From: Xenorhabdus indica
GTDB taxonomy: Bacteria > Pseudomonadota > Gammaproteobacteria > Enterobacterales > Enterobacteriaceae
Length of the DNA stretch: 64,000 nt
Direction: 5' to 3'
Assembly (NCBI RefSeq): GCF_014467235.1
Contig: NZ_NKHP01000001.1
Location: 158,295-222,294, forward strand
Part shown: piece after piece, positions 1 to 9,171 of the stretch
Layout: each line of letters starts with the position of its first letter
How positions within the stretch are numbered: the first letter of the stretch is position 1
Program-made: the position numbers and the translations under genes
The notes under the pieces: model-generated
The model's input: only the letters and a program-made list of their open reading frames with translations
What the model was told of the DNA's origin: nothing
Databases searched by the model: none

Positions 1-3000
1 AGTAGTTAATAACAGTGTACGTTCTGCTTCCGGCAGGATATTCAACTGCCCGTACCGGGGTTTCCGGCGCCTGTTCCAGCGCCGCCACCAGACTTTCCAG
101 CGCCTGCTGCATATAGCCGCATATCCGCGCCGGCTCAAACGGCTGCACGACCTGCGCCGTTAAGCCTAACGCCTCACCAAAATCTTCCACTGACAGTACA
201 AAGGGATAGTTGGTTCGCTCCTGTTCCCCAACAAATTCAATCCCTCTGACCAGTTCACCTGACATTCCCAATAAGACATTGTGTCGATAATTCAACAAAG
301 CACTAAAGAGGGATGTACCACGGTCAACCCCACTACACTGCTGCGCCAGCGCCAGTGATGCATGTTCATGGGCTAATAATCCCGCCAGCCGGCGATGGGC
401 GGCCTGCACGCTGTCCCGTACCGGTATATCATCAATATCCAGCCGCAACGGTAAGGTATTAATAAACAGCCCCATCCCATTCCCTGTTCCTTCGCCACCA
501 GTCATACGTCCAAACAACACGGTGCCGAATACCACTTTTTCCTGTCCACAGACCCGTGACAACACCTGGGCCCAGGCCAGATGACACAAAGCCGCCAAAC
601 TGACGCCTAACTGCCGGGCCTGACTGCGCAAGCGATTATTCAGCTCAGGCGTTAACATTTGGTGAAATTCCGTCACCTGTGAACCGTCACGATGCACCTC
701 TGTCAAGCCAAACGGCAGCGTCGGCTCTTCCACTTCAGCTAACATTTCAGTAAAGAAACGGGTATCGGCTTCCTGACTCATCCCCAATCGGGACTGAGCC
801 ACCAGATTGCGAAACGGCACCGGTACAGGCAGATTTTCCTCTTGCCCTGTCAAGTATAACTGGACTTCACGGTGCATCATTTCTAGCGCTTCATGGTCGC
901 CAATCAGGTGATGGTGCAATTCCAGTAAGAACCAGCGGCCATCAGTTTCCTGCGCTACAACAAAATGCAGAAGCGGAGCCTGACCCAGAACCAAGCGATA
1001 ATGACGCGGATCAAAACGCTGACTTAACTGGTCAATGACCGGACCATCAGCCGGATCCAGCGTCAGCTCAGTCACTGATAAGTCAGCATGACGCCAGACG
1101 ACCTGTACTGGCACGGATATGTTTTGCCAAATAAAGGCGGTGCGTAAGATATCGTGCCGCTCAATGATTTGTTGCATCGCTGCCAGATAACTATCCAGCA
1201 AAGCGCGATCAGCAAAAATCATCTGGACGGTCAACAAATACGGATCGCCTTTCTGCGCCAATAAGTGATGGAACAAAATACCGTCCTGCAAGGGCGATAA
1301 GGCGTAGATATCCTGAATATTTTCTATCCCACCCGGCACTTGTTCAACAATTTGGTCAACATCTGCCTGGGTTAAATCCACCAACGGTAACATCGCCGGG
1401 GTCAGTTGCTGTGTTGCGGGAGTAATCATATTGGGTGGGACTTCGATAGTCTGATGCTGCCCCAACATTTTCGCCAGATCGGATAACACAGGCGACCGGA
1501 ATAAATCACTCGCCGCCAGCGCCAACCCCTGCTGATGCAGGTGCTCAATCATACGCATCGCGAGCAGGGAGTGGCCACCCAATGCAAAGAAGCTGTCATG
1601 GCGGCTAATTTGCTTAATGCCCAATAACTCACTCCAGACTGTCGCCAGTATCGTTTCCTCTTTCCCTTGCGGGGCGTCATACACCTGCCGGACAAATGCT
1701 TCATCGTCGGGGGCCGGTAATGCCCGGCGATCCAGTTTGCCATTCGGAGTCTGCGGGAAGCTGTCCAGACGCATAAAGGCTGCCGGCACCATATAATCCG
1801 GCAGAAGTGCACTCAGATGGGTACGCAAGCTGTTTATCCACTCGTCATTCTCTTCCTCCCTCACAGTTTCCGCCACGATATAAGCCACTAACCGCCTACT
1901 TTGTCCGTCATCCAGTGCCAGCACTGCTGCCTGATTCACTGCTGGATGCTCCAGCAAACGGGTTTCAATTTCCCCCAATTCGACACGGAAGCCGCGGATT
2001 TTTACCTGCTGGTCATTACGACCCAGAAACTCCAGGTTTCCGTCCGGCAGGTAACGGGCCACATCCCCGGTACGATACATCCGGGCACCCGATACGGGGC
2101 TAAAAGGGTCGGGGATAAAGCGTTCTTCACTTAAAATTGGCTGGTTCAAATACCCCCGCGCAACCCCCACACCACCAATGTAGATTTCCCCTGAGCAACC
2201 TAGCGGTACGGGTTGTCCATTGTTGTCCAGTAAGTAAATACGGGTATTGCTGAGGGGCCGGCCGATGGAACGATCATCGTCCGAAGAGAAGACTTCTTGA
2301 CAGGTGGCGGTAACGGTATTTTCCGTCGGGCCATAAGCATTTAATAACCGAGGGCGGTGACCCGACTGGGCAAACCAGTCCTGAAGGGCTTTTTTCTGCA
2401 CAGCTTCACTGCCGATGATAACCAATCGGAGCGCGTCAGGTAGTGCTAATTCTGGCTCTCTGGCTGCCAGTTCAGACCAGAATAACGTGGGCAGTAACAG
2501 CACCGTGATACGGTTTTCCCGCACTAAGGTGATAAATTCTGTCATTGATTCCAGCCAGCTATCATCGCGAATAACCAGCGTAGCACCATAACATAATGAG
2601 GAGAAACACTCCTCAACCGCAACATCAAAGGCAAACGCCGCAAACTGCAATACCCGATCCTGCGCCGTCACGCCATACTGTTCATTGACGCCCAACATGC
2701 GCTGATAGACCGCCTGATGCTCCACCATCACCCCTTTTGGTTGACCGGTGGAGCCGGAGGTATAAATCACATAGGCCAGATTTTGCGGTGTTAACATTGA
2801 AACTTGTGGGTTACTGTCCGGTTGATCCGGCTGCATCGTCGGGTCAAGTACCGTCAACTCAGCCAGTATCTTGTCACCCAATATGGACTGTCCGGTGCCA
2901 TCCGCCAATATTACGGATGGGGCACTGTCATTTAGGATATATGCCAGACGCTCAGCCGGGTAGGTAATATCCAGCGGCACATAAGCCCCACCGGCTTTCA

Positions 3001-4015
3001 GTACTGCGAGTAGTGACACCACCATGGCCTGTGAGCGTGCCACGCAAATGGCAACCCGTTGCTCCGGTCCAATTCCCTGCTCAATCAATTGGTGGGCCAG
3101 CCGGTTAGCGCGGGCGTTTAATTCAGCATAACTCAGTGTTTGCCCCTGATACTCAAGTGCCGTAGCCTGTGGGGTCTTTTGTACCTGTTGCTCAAACCAC
3201 TGATGAATACACAAGGCTTCAGGATAAAGGATTTCAGTCGGGTTCCAGGTTTCCAATAGCAATGTCCGTTCCACCTCCGGCAACAAATTAAGCTGCTCAA
3301 TGGGGATATCATCACTTCTTCCTTTTGATAACAGCAACATCTGTAAATGGTTATCCATGCGCGCAATCACTTCCGCACTCAGGCGATTTTCATCATAGAT
3401 CCAACGGAAAAAACCGCCCTGCTCATTTATCTGAAGTGTCAGCAATTCACCCGACGCTTTTTGATCACACTGTCTGTCATCCTGTATCACCGAAACCGCT
3501 ATCGACCACGGATAGTGAGTGCTTAATTCAGGGATGGCGTGCAATGAAGGTAAATGAGAAAGGCGGTCATAATTGAATGTCTGGTGTTGCGCCAGTTGGG
3601 TAAGTTCATCATCAACCGCGTCAGCTACCCCATACCACGGTTGATCCAACGCCACTGCAATGTCCATGGGCACCACTGAGGCCAGATTTGCCTGGTTATC
3701 GTTTAATGCTACCCCCCAGCCGATTTGGCATACTGGCTGCTGAGTCAGACGCGCAAGATAGATAACAAATGCTTGCAACACTATTCGCCACGGCTCTTCT
3801 TGACCACTTTGAAGAGACGGGGACTGCCAACAGCTGATTGCCCAACGGGGTTCAGCAATCTTATGGGGAATGTCGAAAGGTAACTGGAGGGGGTGCAAAG
3901 CGGCAAGACGCTGATACCAAAATAATTCACTGGGTGTGAGTGATTGTAGAGTATTTATTCCAGAAAGTGCTTCACCATTAAGACTATTTCCCGTTGTAGC
4001 AATGTTATCTTTCAT
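1..4015 (-). CDS. Non-ribosomal peptide synthetase, 5' part (half-C, A, T, dual E/C)
   Basis: Minus-strand frame open from an ATG at 4015 to the left edge, about 1338 codons; the 3' end lies outside the window. Domains in order: an N-terminal half condensation domain lacking the HHxxxDG region (residues 1-250), an adenylation domain (about 280-760, with YTSGSTGQPKG near 417), a thiolation domain (LGGHSLLA, Ser near 812), and a condensation domain (SPLQDGILFHHLL near 910, HHHLIGDH near 1031). A further adenylation domain is just beginning at the edge. The second condensation domain carries HHLLAQKGD, which fits the HH[IL]x4GD signature of dual epimerisation/condensation domains, so residue 1 may become D. 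My reading of the A-domain code is D-V-E-L-I-G-A-V-T; I cannot assign a substrate. The half-C start suggests an initiation module. It is divergent from the arginase-like remnant and is probably a separate assembly line from the one at 14-38 kb. Confidence 0.93.
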   Translation of the reverse strand, partial: MKDNIATTGNSLNGEALSGINTLQSLTPSELFWYQRLAALHPLQLPFDIPHKIAEPRWAISCWQSPSLQSGQEEPWRIVLQAFVIYLARLTQQPVCQIGWGVALNDNQANLASVVPMDIAVALDQPWYGVADAVDDELTQLAQHQTFNYDRLSHLPSLHAIPELSTHYPWSIAVSVIQDDRQCDQKASGELLTLQINEQGGFFRWIYDENRLSAEVIARMDNHLQMLLLSKGRSDDIPIEQLNLLPEVERTLLLETWNPTEILYPEALCIHQWFEQQVQKTPQATALEYQGQTLSYAELNARANRLAHQLIEQGIGPEQRVAICVARSQAMVVSLLAVLKAGGAYVPLDITYPAERLAYILNDSAPSVILADGTGQSILGDKILAELTVLDPTMQPDQPDSNPQVSMLTPQNLAYVIYTSGSTGQPKGVMVEHQAVYQRMLGVNEQYGVTAQDRVLQFAAFAFDVAVEECFSSLCYGATLVIRDDSWLESMTEFITLVRENRITVLLLPTLFWSELAAREPELALPDALRLVIIGSEAVQKKALQDWFAQSGHRPRLLNAYGPTENTVTATCQEVFSSDDDRSIGRPLSNTRIYLLDNNGQPVPLGCSGEIYIGGVGVARGYLNQPILSEERFIPDPFSPVSGARMYRTGDVARYLPDGNLEFLGRNDQQVKIRGFRVELGEIETRLLEHPAVNQAAVLALDDGQSRRLVAYIVAETVREEENDEWINSLRTHLSALLPDYMVPAAFMRLDSFPQTPNGKLDRRALPAPDDEAFVRQVYDAPQGKEETILATVWSELLGIKQISRHDSFFALGGHSLLAMRMIEHLHQQGLALAASDLFRSPVLSDLAKMLGQHQTIEVPPNMITPATQQLTPAMLPLVDLTQADVDQIVEQVPGGIENIQDIYALSPLQDGILFHHLLAQKGDPYLLTVQMIFADRALLDSYLAAMQQIIERHDILRTAFIWQNISVPVQVVWRHADLSVTELTLDPADGPVIDQLSQRFDPRHYRLVLGQAPLLHFVVAQETDGRWFLLELHHHLIGDHEALEMMHREVQLYLTGQEENLPVPVPFRNLVAQSRLGMSQEADTRFFTEMLAEVEEPTLPFGLTEVHRDGSQVTEFHQMLTPELNNRLRSQARQLGVSLAALCHLAWAQVLSRVCGQEKVVFGTVLFGRMTGGEGTGNGMGLFINTLPLRLDIDDIPVRDSVQAAHRRLAGLLAHEHASLALAQQCSGVDRGTSLFSALLNYRHNVLLGMSGELVRGIEFVGEQERTNYPFVLSVEDFGEALGLTAQVVQPFEPARICGYMQQALESLVAALEQAPETPVRAVEYPAGSRTYTVINY

Positions 4016-4995
4016 TTATTTATTACCTCATCTCAACGAATCTGTTAGTTGTTTGAAAATATTCAGTCTGTAGGATCATCAAAAATATTTTTTCTTACTT
4101 TTTTTCATTTGACTGGAGAGAAATACAACTCATGCATAAAACATGGATCAAAATATTTAGGCAGTACTTTTTGTCAGGCTTTAAATACAATAGCCCGATG
4201 AATAGTGATAATGTTAACGTTATGAAATAATAATTTTGTTAACAATGAAAAAATAATTAGCCAGATAAATTGGAATAGGACATTCTATTTTTATTAACTC
4301 CATTTACTATCCTCATAAATAGCAATAGAATCGCAGATTAAAAATACTTAAACCCTAATATATTTTATAACCATTGAAGCCATTTGATTTCTCTACTTCA
4401 AGATACAGGTTTAAAATTATTTTACTTATAATAAATCCAATTATTTAATTAGTTTACATTCTTGGGTATTAAAATATATACAATCAATAAAAATATTATT
4501 ACTCTCAATCGTGCAATAATATATACCCTATTAACTTGAAGATGCAAATTTCATTACCTTAAAAAGATTTATTCTCTTTTTCTCCAAGCGAGACTTAAAA
4601 AAATGATGAACACAGTGGCAGTGATAATAGTCGCCTGTGACTAAAAAAACAGGGAAAATTTTCAAAAAACTTCCCACCAAAATATAATTGGAGATTTAAA
4701 ATAAGCGGCTATTTTTTGCACAAATATAAGGTGTTATCTTCGATGATGAGGGTAACAAAAACAGTCGAATTTTCCGGGCATAATTTATTTAAAACCAGCA
4801 TCTTCAAGTTGAAAAGATTTATATAGTATAAGTGGCGAAAAATAATCTTAATAAAATTTCACTTTGATCACCACTTGTCGTCATTTCATCAAAACATTAT
4901 CAGGTGACTGAATTATCAGATTTAAGATCTGAGTTAATACCGGGTTATTCATTTTTTCGTCAAGTGAACCATTTTTATTAAAGGAGCCGAATATT
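4016..4995. other. AT-rich intergenic region, no gene seen
   Basis: 980 bases between the minus-strand NRPS and the arginase-like remnant. No credible coding frame on either strand. It must hold the promoter of the minus-strand NRPS, but I cannot place it with confidence. An inverted-repeat element occupies 4522-4830 and is listed separately. AAGGAG at 4980-4985 is a good ribosome-binding site for the ATG at 4996. Confidence 0.6.
4522..4830. repeat. Inverted-repeat (MITE-like) element, copy 1
   Basis: AACTTGAAGATGC at 4533-4545 and its perfect complement GCATCTTCAAGTT at 4798-4810 lie near TATACCC on the left and TATAGTATA on the right. No coding capacity. The ends resemble those of elements at 12186, 44781 and 61209, so this is probably one member of a dispersed non-autonomous family. 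The exact borders are my estimate, and no target-site duplication was established. Confidence 0.55.
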
Positions 4996-5633
4996 ATGGC
5001 TAATAGAAATAATAAAACGTTAAGATTAATTTTTCCTCAGTGGCAAGGAGGAAATAATCCTCCCTATTATTTTGGCGCAAAACTTTTGTCGTGGCTTGCC
5101 CCACAATCTGCCGGACCTGTTGAGGAAGTCCCTGTAATTCCACCGTCAGAAATCCCGCCCAGGGAGGAAAATGGAATAGTGGGACGTTCTGTACTAACTG
5201 AACAATTATCCATTGCACGTCAATTAATTGAGCAGCATTCTCCTGATTCTGTTGTTGTACTGGGGGGGAGATTGTCTTGTCTCTCTTGCGCCATTTTCTT
5301 GGCTGAATGAAAAATATACAGATAAACTGGGGATATTGTGGATTGATTCACACCCTGATGTGCAAACTCCGGTTCAGTATAAAAACGCTCACTCCCATGT
5401 TCTCGGTGCCCTGATGGGGAATAGTGATACTGATTTTATTAGTACAGTAAAATTGCCTGTATACATACGCCACTGGAATATAAGGCAAGTTAACTATTTC
5501 AGATATTGTGGGCTTAATCAATCGCGCTACTTCTGACACAAAGACAGTCGGTCTGACTATTTCTGAACATCTTCCCTGGGATGCCATTAACCTTAAAGCC
5601 ATGCTGGCTCAACTTCCACTACTGGGTAAGTAA
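4996..5633 (+). pseudogene. Arginase/agmatinase-family remnant, frameshifted and internally deleted
   Basis: Frame 1 (4996-5310) begins with a good Shine-Dalgarno and runs to VVVLGG, then is lost at a run of seven G near 5262-5268. The next frame continues with GGDCLVSLAPF, LGILWIDSHPD and NAHSHVLGALMG, which are hallmarks of the arginase/agmatinase family (metal-binding GGDC/H and DxHxD regions). A third frame then gives a family-like C-terminus ending TVGLTISEHLPWDAINLKAM and stop at 5631-5633. The pieces total about 210 residues against roughly 300 for the family, so a central segment is also missing. The G run could be a sequencing error, but the second break and the lost middle argue for a true pseudogene. 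No functional neighbour suggests a role. Confidence 0.8.
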
Positions 5634-5960
5634 AAATTAGAAGCATATCAATTCTGTGTATTGAGATTCTGTGTATTGAAAGGCCAGAGTTCATTCGACC
5701 TCAGTTTTTTAAGAAGATGTATTCTTCAAGCAAGTGCCAGCGATTTTTATTGATCGCTGGTGCAATAAATCAGTGCGGAAAATGTGGCATACTGCAACCA
5801 GAAAAACCTCTACGGCCAGCCAAACATAAACAGTATAATTATTAGTCTTTGCTGACAGTTTTTCGTGTTTTGATAAGATGTTACTTGCTCCATAACCTTG
5901 ATTCGCGTAAAACTGTTACCCAAAATTACCAATAATAACTCCATAACTCTCCTGATTATT
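5634..5960. other. Intergenic region upstream of rnb with a stem-loop
   Basis: 327 bases with no gene. An 8-bp perfect stem CCAGCGAT / ATCGCTGG with an 8-base loop lies at 5737-5760, without a T tract, so it is not a convincing terminator. The region presumably also holds the rnb promoter, which I cannot place. Confidence 0.4.
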
Positions 5961-7901
5961 ATGTTTCAAAACAATCCGCTGCTTGCTCAGCTAAAACAGC
6001 AACTTCACGCTCAAACCTTGCGTGTAGAAGGTTTAGTCAAAGGAACTGAAAAAGGCTTCGGCTTTCTGGAAGTCGATGGTCAAAAAAGTTACTTTATTCC
6101 ACCACCTCATATGAAAAAAGTGATGCACGGTGACCGCATCACAGCCGCTATTCACACCGACAAAGAAAAAGAGATCGCTGAACCAGAAACGCTTATTGAA
6201 CCCTTCTTGTCCCGTTTTGTAGGAAGGATCCAGAAAAAAGAAAACGATAACCGTCTATGGATTGTTCCTGATCACCCATTGTTAAAAGACGCTATCCCTT
6301 GCCGACCGGCCAATACAGTGACCCATAATTTCGAAAATGGTGATTGGGCTGTTGCTGAAATGAAGCGTCATCCATTGAAAGGTGATCGTGGATTCCATGC
6401 AGAGGTAACAGGCTATATCACCCGTGGTGATGACCACTTCGCTCCCTGGTGGGTTACTCTGACACGTCATAATCTGGAACGTGAAGCACCCGCTATGACG
6501 GATTGCCAATTGGATGATAATTCTTTTGAACGTATTGATCTGACTTCTCTTGATTTTGTGACCATTGACAGTGCAACAACTCAAGATATGGACGATGCAT
6601 TGCACATCGCCCGGAATAATGACGGAAGTTTAAAACTCTCCGTCGCCATCGCTGATCCAACGGCTTATATCAAAGCTGACAGTGAACTGGATAAAATCGC
6701 TTACCAGCGTAGTTTCACCAACTATCTGCCGGGTTTTAATATTCCTATGCTGCCCCGCGAACTATCTGATGATTTGTGTTCGCTGCGTCCAAATGCCCGA
6801 CGCCCTGCTCTGGTTTGTCAGGTTTCCATTCTGGAAGATGGGCAACTAGGTGATGATCTTCAATTTTTCACAGCCTGGGTCGAATCGAAGTTCAAATTAG
6901 TTTATGACGAAGTTTCTGACTGGCTGGAAGGCCAGGATGGTTGGAAACCGGGTTCTGATGCTGTTGCTGAGCAAATCACACTATTGAAAGAAATGTGCGA
7001 GCGCCGTAACAACTGGCGCCAACAGCACGCCCTTGTGTTTAAGGAAAGACCAGATTATCGGTTTATTCTTGATGAAGGGGGGAATGTGGCTGATATTGTT
7101 ATCGAGCAGCGCCGCTCCGCCAATCGCATTGTTGAAGAAGCAATGATCGCGGCTAACTTGTGTGCGGCAAAAATCCTGCGCGATAAATTAGGTTTCGGTA
7201 TTTATAACGTTCATACTGGATTTGAACCAGCACAAATTGAGCACGTTGTTGAAGTGCTCAAGGAACACAATATTGAAACCTGCCATGAAACTCTGTTGGG
7301 ATTAGAAGGGTTTTGCGAATTGCGTCGCGAACTGGATAAACAACCGACGCAATTCCTCGATAGCCGTATTCGCCGTTTCCAGACTTTTGCGGAAATCAAA
7401 ACAGAACCCGGCCCACATTTTGGACTCGGTTTTGATGCTTACGCAACCTGGACATCTCCTATCCGTAAGTACAGCGATATTATCAACCATCGTTTGCTGA
7501 AAGCGATTATTCAACAAACAGAAGCAGAAAAGCCAGCCGAAGAAATTTGCCTGCAATTATCCGAGCGTCGACGGGCAAATCGTATGGCTGAACGTGATGT
7601 AGGCGATTGGCTCTATGCCCGTTTTCTTGCCCCTCACGCTGGTACGGATCAAACTTTTTCCGCTGAAATTATTGATATCACTCGTGGTGGATTGCGTGTT
7701 CGCCTGGTTGACAATGGCGCAATTGCTTTTGTCCCAGGCCCATTCCTGCATGCTGTTCGTGATGAACTTCAATGCAGCCAAGAAACAGGTTCCGTATTAA
7801 TTAAAGGCGAAACAGTTTATCGTCTGAATGACATTATCAATGTGCGTCTTGAAGAAGTCAGAATGGAAACCCGTAATATTGTGGCACGCCCTGTTAGTTA
7901 A
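5961..7901 (+). CDS. rnb: Exoribonuclease II
   Basis: RNase II, a processive 3'-5' exoribonuclease that degrades unstructured RNA in the cytoplasm. The 646-residue product matches the E. coli enzyme in length (644) and closely in sequence from its first residues ([15 protein letters not shown]). An upstream in-frame start at 5898 is rejected because E. coli begins at the equivalent of 5961. Visible features are an N-terminal cold-shock domain ([15 protein letters not shown]), the RNB catalytic block with the metal-binding segment [13 protein letters not shown] near residue 200, [13 protein letters not shown] near 495, and a C-terminal S1 domain. In E. coli, rnb lies on the same side of yciH and pyrF; here the NRPS island separates them. 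A stem-loop terminator follows. Confidence 0.97.
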   Translation: MFQNNPLLAQLKQQLHAQTLRVEGLVKGTEKGFGFLEVDGQKSYFIPPPHMKKVMHGDRITAAIHTDKEKEIAEPETLIEPFLSRFVGRIQKKENDNRLWIVPDHPLLKDAIPCRPANTVTHNFENGDWAVAEMKRHPLKGDRGFHAEVTGYITRGDDHFAPWWVTLTRHNLEREAPAMTDCQLDDNSFERIDLTSLDFVTIDSATTQDMDDALHIARNNDGSLKLSVAIADPTAYIKADSELDKIAYQRSFTNYLPGFNIPMLPRELSDDLCSLRPNARRPALVCQVSILEDGQLGDDLQFFTAWVESKFKLVYDEVSDWLEGQDGWKPGSDAVAEQITLLKEMCERRNNWRQQHALVFKERPDYRFILDEGGNVADIVIEQRRSANRIVEEAMIAANLCAAKILRDKLGFGIYNVHTGFEPAQIEHVVEVLKEHNIETCHETLLGLEGFCELRRELDKQPTQFLDSRIRRFQTFAEIKTEPGPHFGLGFDAYATWTSPIRKYSDIINHRLLKAIIQQTEAEKPAEEICLQLSERRRANRMAERDVGDWLYARFLAPHAGTDQTFSAEIIDITRGGLRVRLVDNGAIAFVPGPFLHAVRDELQCSQETGSVLIKGETVYRLNDIINVRLEEVRMETRNIVARPVS

Positions 7902-7966
7902 ACTTGTTAGTAAAACTTAGCAGAGAAATACCCAATAAAACGGGACTTCCAGAACAATAAACACAC

Positions 7967-7991
7967 TGCCGCTATTATAAGCGGCATTTTT
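7967..7991 (+). terminator. Rho-independent terminator of rnb
   Basis: A perfect 7-bp GC-rich stem TGCCGCT / AGCGGCA with loop ATTATA, followed directly by five T, 65 bases after the rnb stop and before the beta-lactamase gene. Confidence 0.8.
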
Positions 7992-8025
7992 ACAACAAAT
8001 ATTAAACAATTATTCAGATTTTCAT

Positions 8026-8934
8026 ATGAAACTTCTTACACTAAAATTCACGCGCATTACCGCAGCAATTTTACCTTTATTCAGTGCATTAATGACTTCA
8101 CCTTCCCAGGCATCCCCTACTCAGCCTAATACGGCTCAACAAGAACAGATTATTAATCAACTTATCGCCTTAGAAAAAAGTGCTAATGGACATCTTGGTG
8201 TGTTCTTAATCAATACAGCAGACAATTCAACCATCGGTTATCGGGCAAACGAACGTTTTCCGTTGTGCAGTACCAGTAAATTTATGGCAGCCTCTGCGCT
8301 TTTGAAAAAAAGCGAAAAAGATGAAAACTTACTGAACCAGCGTATCAACTACAAACAATCCGATGTTGTTGAATATAGTCCGATTACCGAAAAACATATT
8401 GCAAGCGGTATGACATTAGCAGAGTTGAGCGCAGCAACTTTGCAATATAGTGATAATACAGCTATGAACTTGCTACTTGACCAATTAGATGGCCCGCGTG
8501 GTTTGACAAAATTTGCCCGTACTATCGGCGACAATAAATTCCGGTTAGATCGCAAAGAACCTGAATTGAACTTAGTCAAACCGGGTGATGAACGTGATAC
8601 ATCGACACCTCAAGCTATGGCGGAAAGTTTATACAAGTTGACCTTAGGTAATATGTTAGCAACCAATCAACGTGTGCAACTGGCAGAATGGCTAAAAGGA
8701 AATACAACGGGTGATGCCAGTATTCGTGCCGGAGTACCAAAAGATTGGGTTGTGGGAGATAAAACGGGTCTCTGTGACTACGGGTCAACCAATGATATTG
8801 CCGTGATCTGGCCGACGGAAAACAGAGCGCCATTAGTATTGGTCACTTATTTCACTCAACCTGGCGATAAAAACGCTAAAGCCCGTCGTGATGTACTGGC
8901 AGAAGCAGCCCACATACTGATTCAAACTAAATAA
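8026..8934 (+). CDS. Class A beta-lactamase
   Basis: Periplasmic serine beta-lactamase of 302 residues. The N-terminus is a Sec signal peptide, probably cleaved near SQAS (about residue 30). All class A motifs are present: S-T-S-K with catalytic Ser82, SDN at 142-144, EPELN with the general base Glu178, and KTG at 246-248. The region around these motifs ([35 protein letters not shown]) resembles the CTX-M/OXY/Klu group. Cys81 directly precedes the catalytic Ser and Cys250 follows KTG+1; in the standard numbering these look like positions 69 and 238, which form a disulfide in KPC/SME/NMC-A-type enzymes. No ampR-like regulator is adjacent. Expression and spectrum cannot be judged from sequence. 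Confidence 0.96.
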   Translation: MKLLTLKFTRITAAILPLFSALMTSPSQASPTQPNTAQQEQIINQLIALEKSANGHLGVFLINTADNSTIGYRANERFPLCSTSKFMAASALLKKSEKDENLLNQRINYKQSDVVEYSPITEKHIASGMTLAELSAATLQYSDNTAMNLLLDQLDGPRGLTKFARTIGDNKFRLDRKEPELNLVKPGDERDTSTPQAMAESLYKLTLGNMLATNQRVQLAEWLKGNTTGDASIRAGVPKDWVVGDKTGLCDYGSTNDIAVIWPTENRAPLVLVTYFTQPGDKNAKARRDVLAEAAHILIQTK

Positions 8935-8945
8935 AGATCGACAAT

Positions 8946-8989
8946 GCTACGCGGTTAATTTACGGCGTAGCTTGAGAAGATTTATAAAA
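8946..8989. repeat. 44-bp dispersed hairpin repeat, copy A
   Basis: A stem GCTACGC / GCGTAGC followed by CTTGAGAAGATTTATAAAA. The same 44 bases recur without gaps at 41651-41694, with 35 of 44 positions identical by my count. It lies 12 bases after the beta-lactamase stop. Confidence 0.6.
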
Positions 8990-9010
8990 CAAGGTTTAAT
9001 CGAAGCTACA

Positions 9011-9060
9011 AACCGACCCTGCCCGCCCTAAACATTGACTGACAGAAACAGGGGTCGGTT
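9011..9060. terminator. Candidate bidirectional terminator between bla and the pullulanase gene
   Basis: AACCGACC at 9011-9018 pairs with GGTCGGTT at 9053-9060 across a loop of about 34 bases. The two flanking genes converge here. The loop is long and the T tract is poor, so the assignment is tentative. Confidence 0.45.
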
Positions 9061-9171
9061 ATCGGTTCATGCCTGACAAGTTATTAACATTCTTCCCACA
9101 GTGAATAACGGGGCCTTACAGCATCAGGTAAAATATTCGCTCAAGAGACTCAAACAGCTTGCCCGGTTTTG

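Noticed and set aside
5898..5960. Longer N-terminus for RNase II
   Set aside because: The E. coli protein begins at the equivalent of 5961 and the extra residues have no family counterpart.
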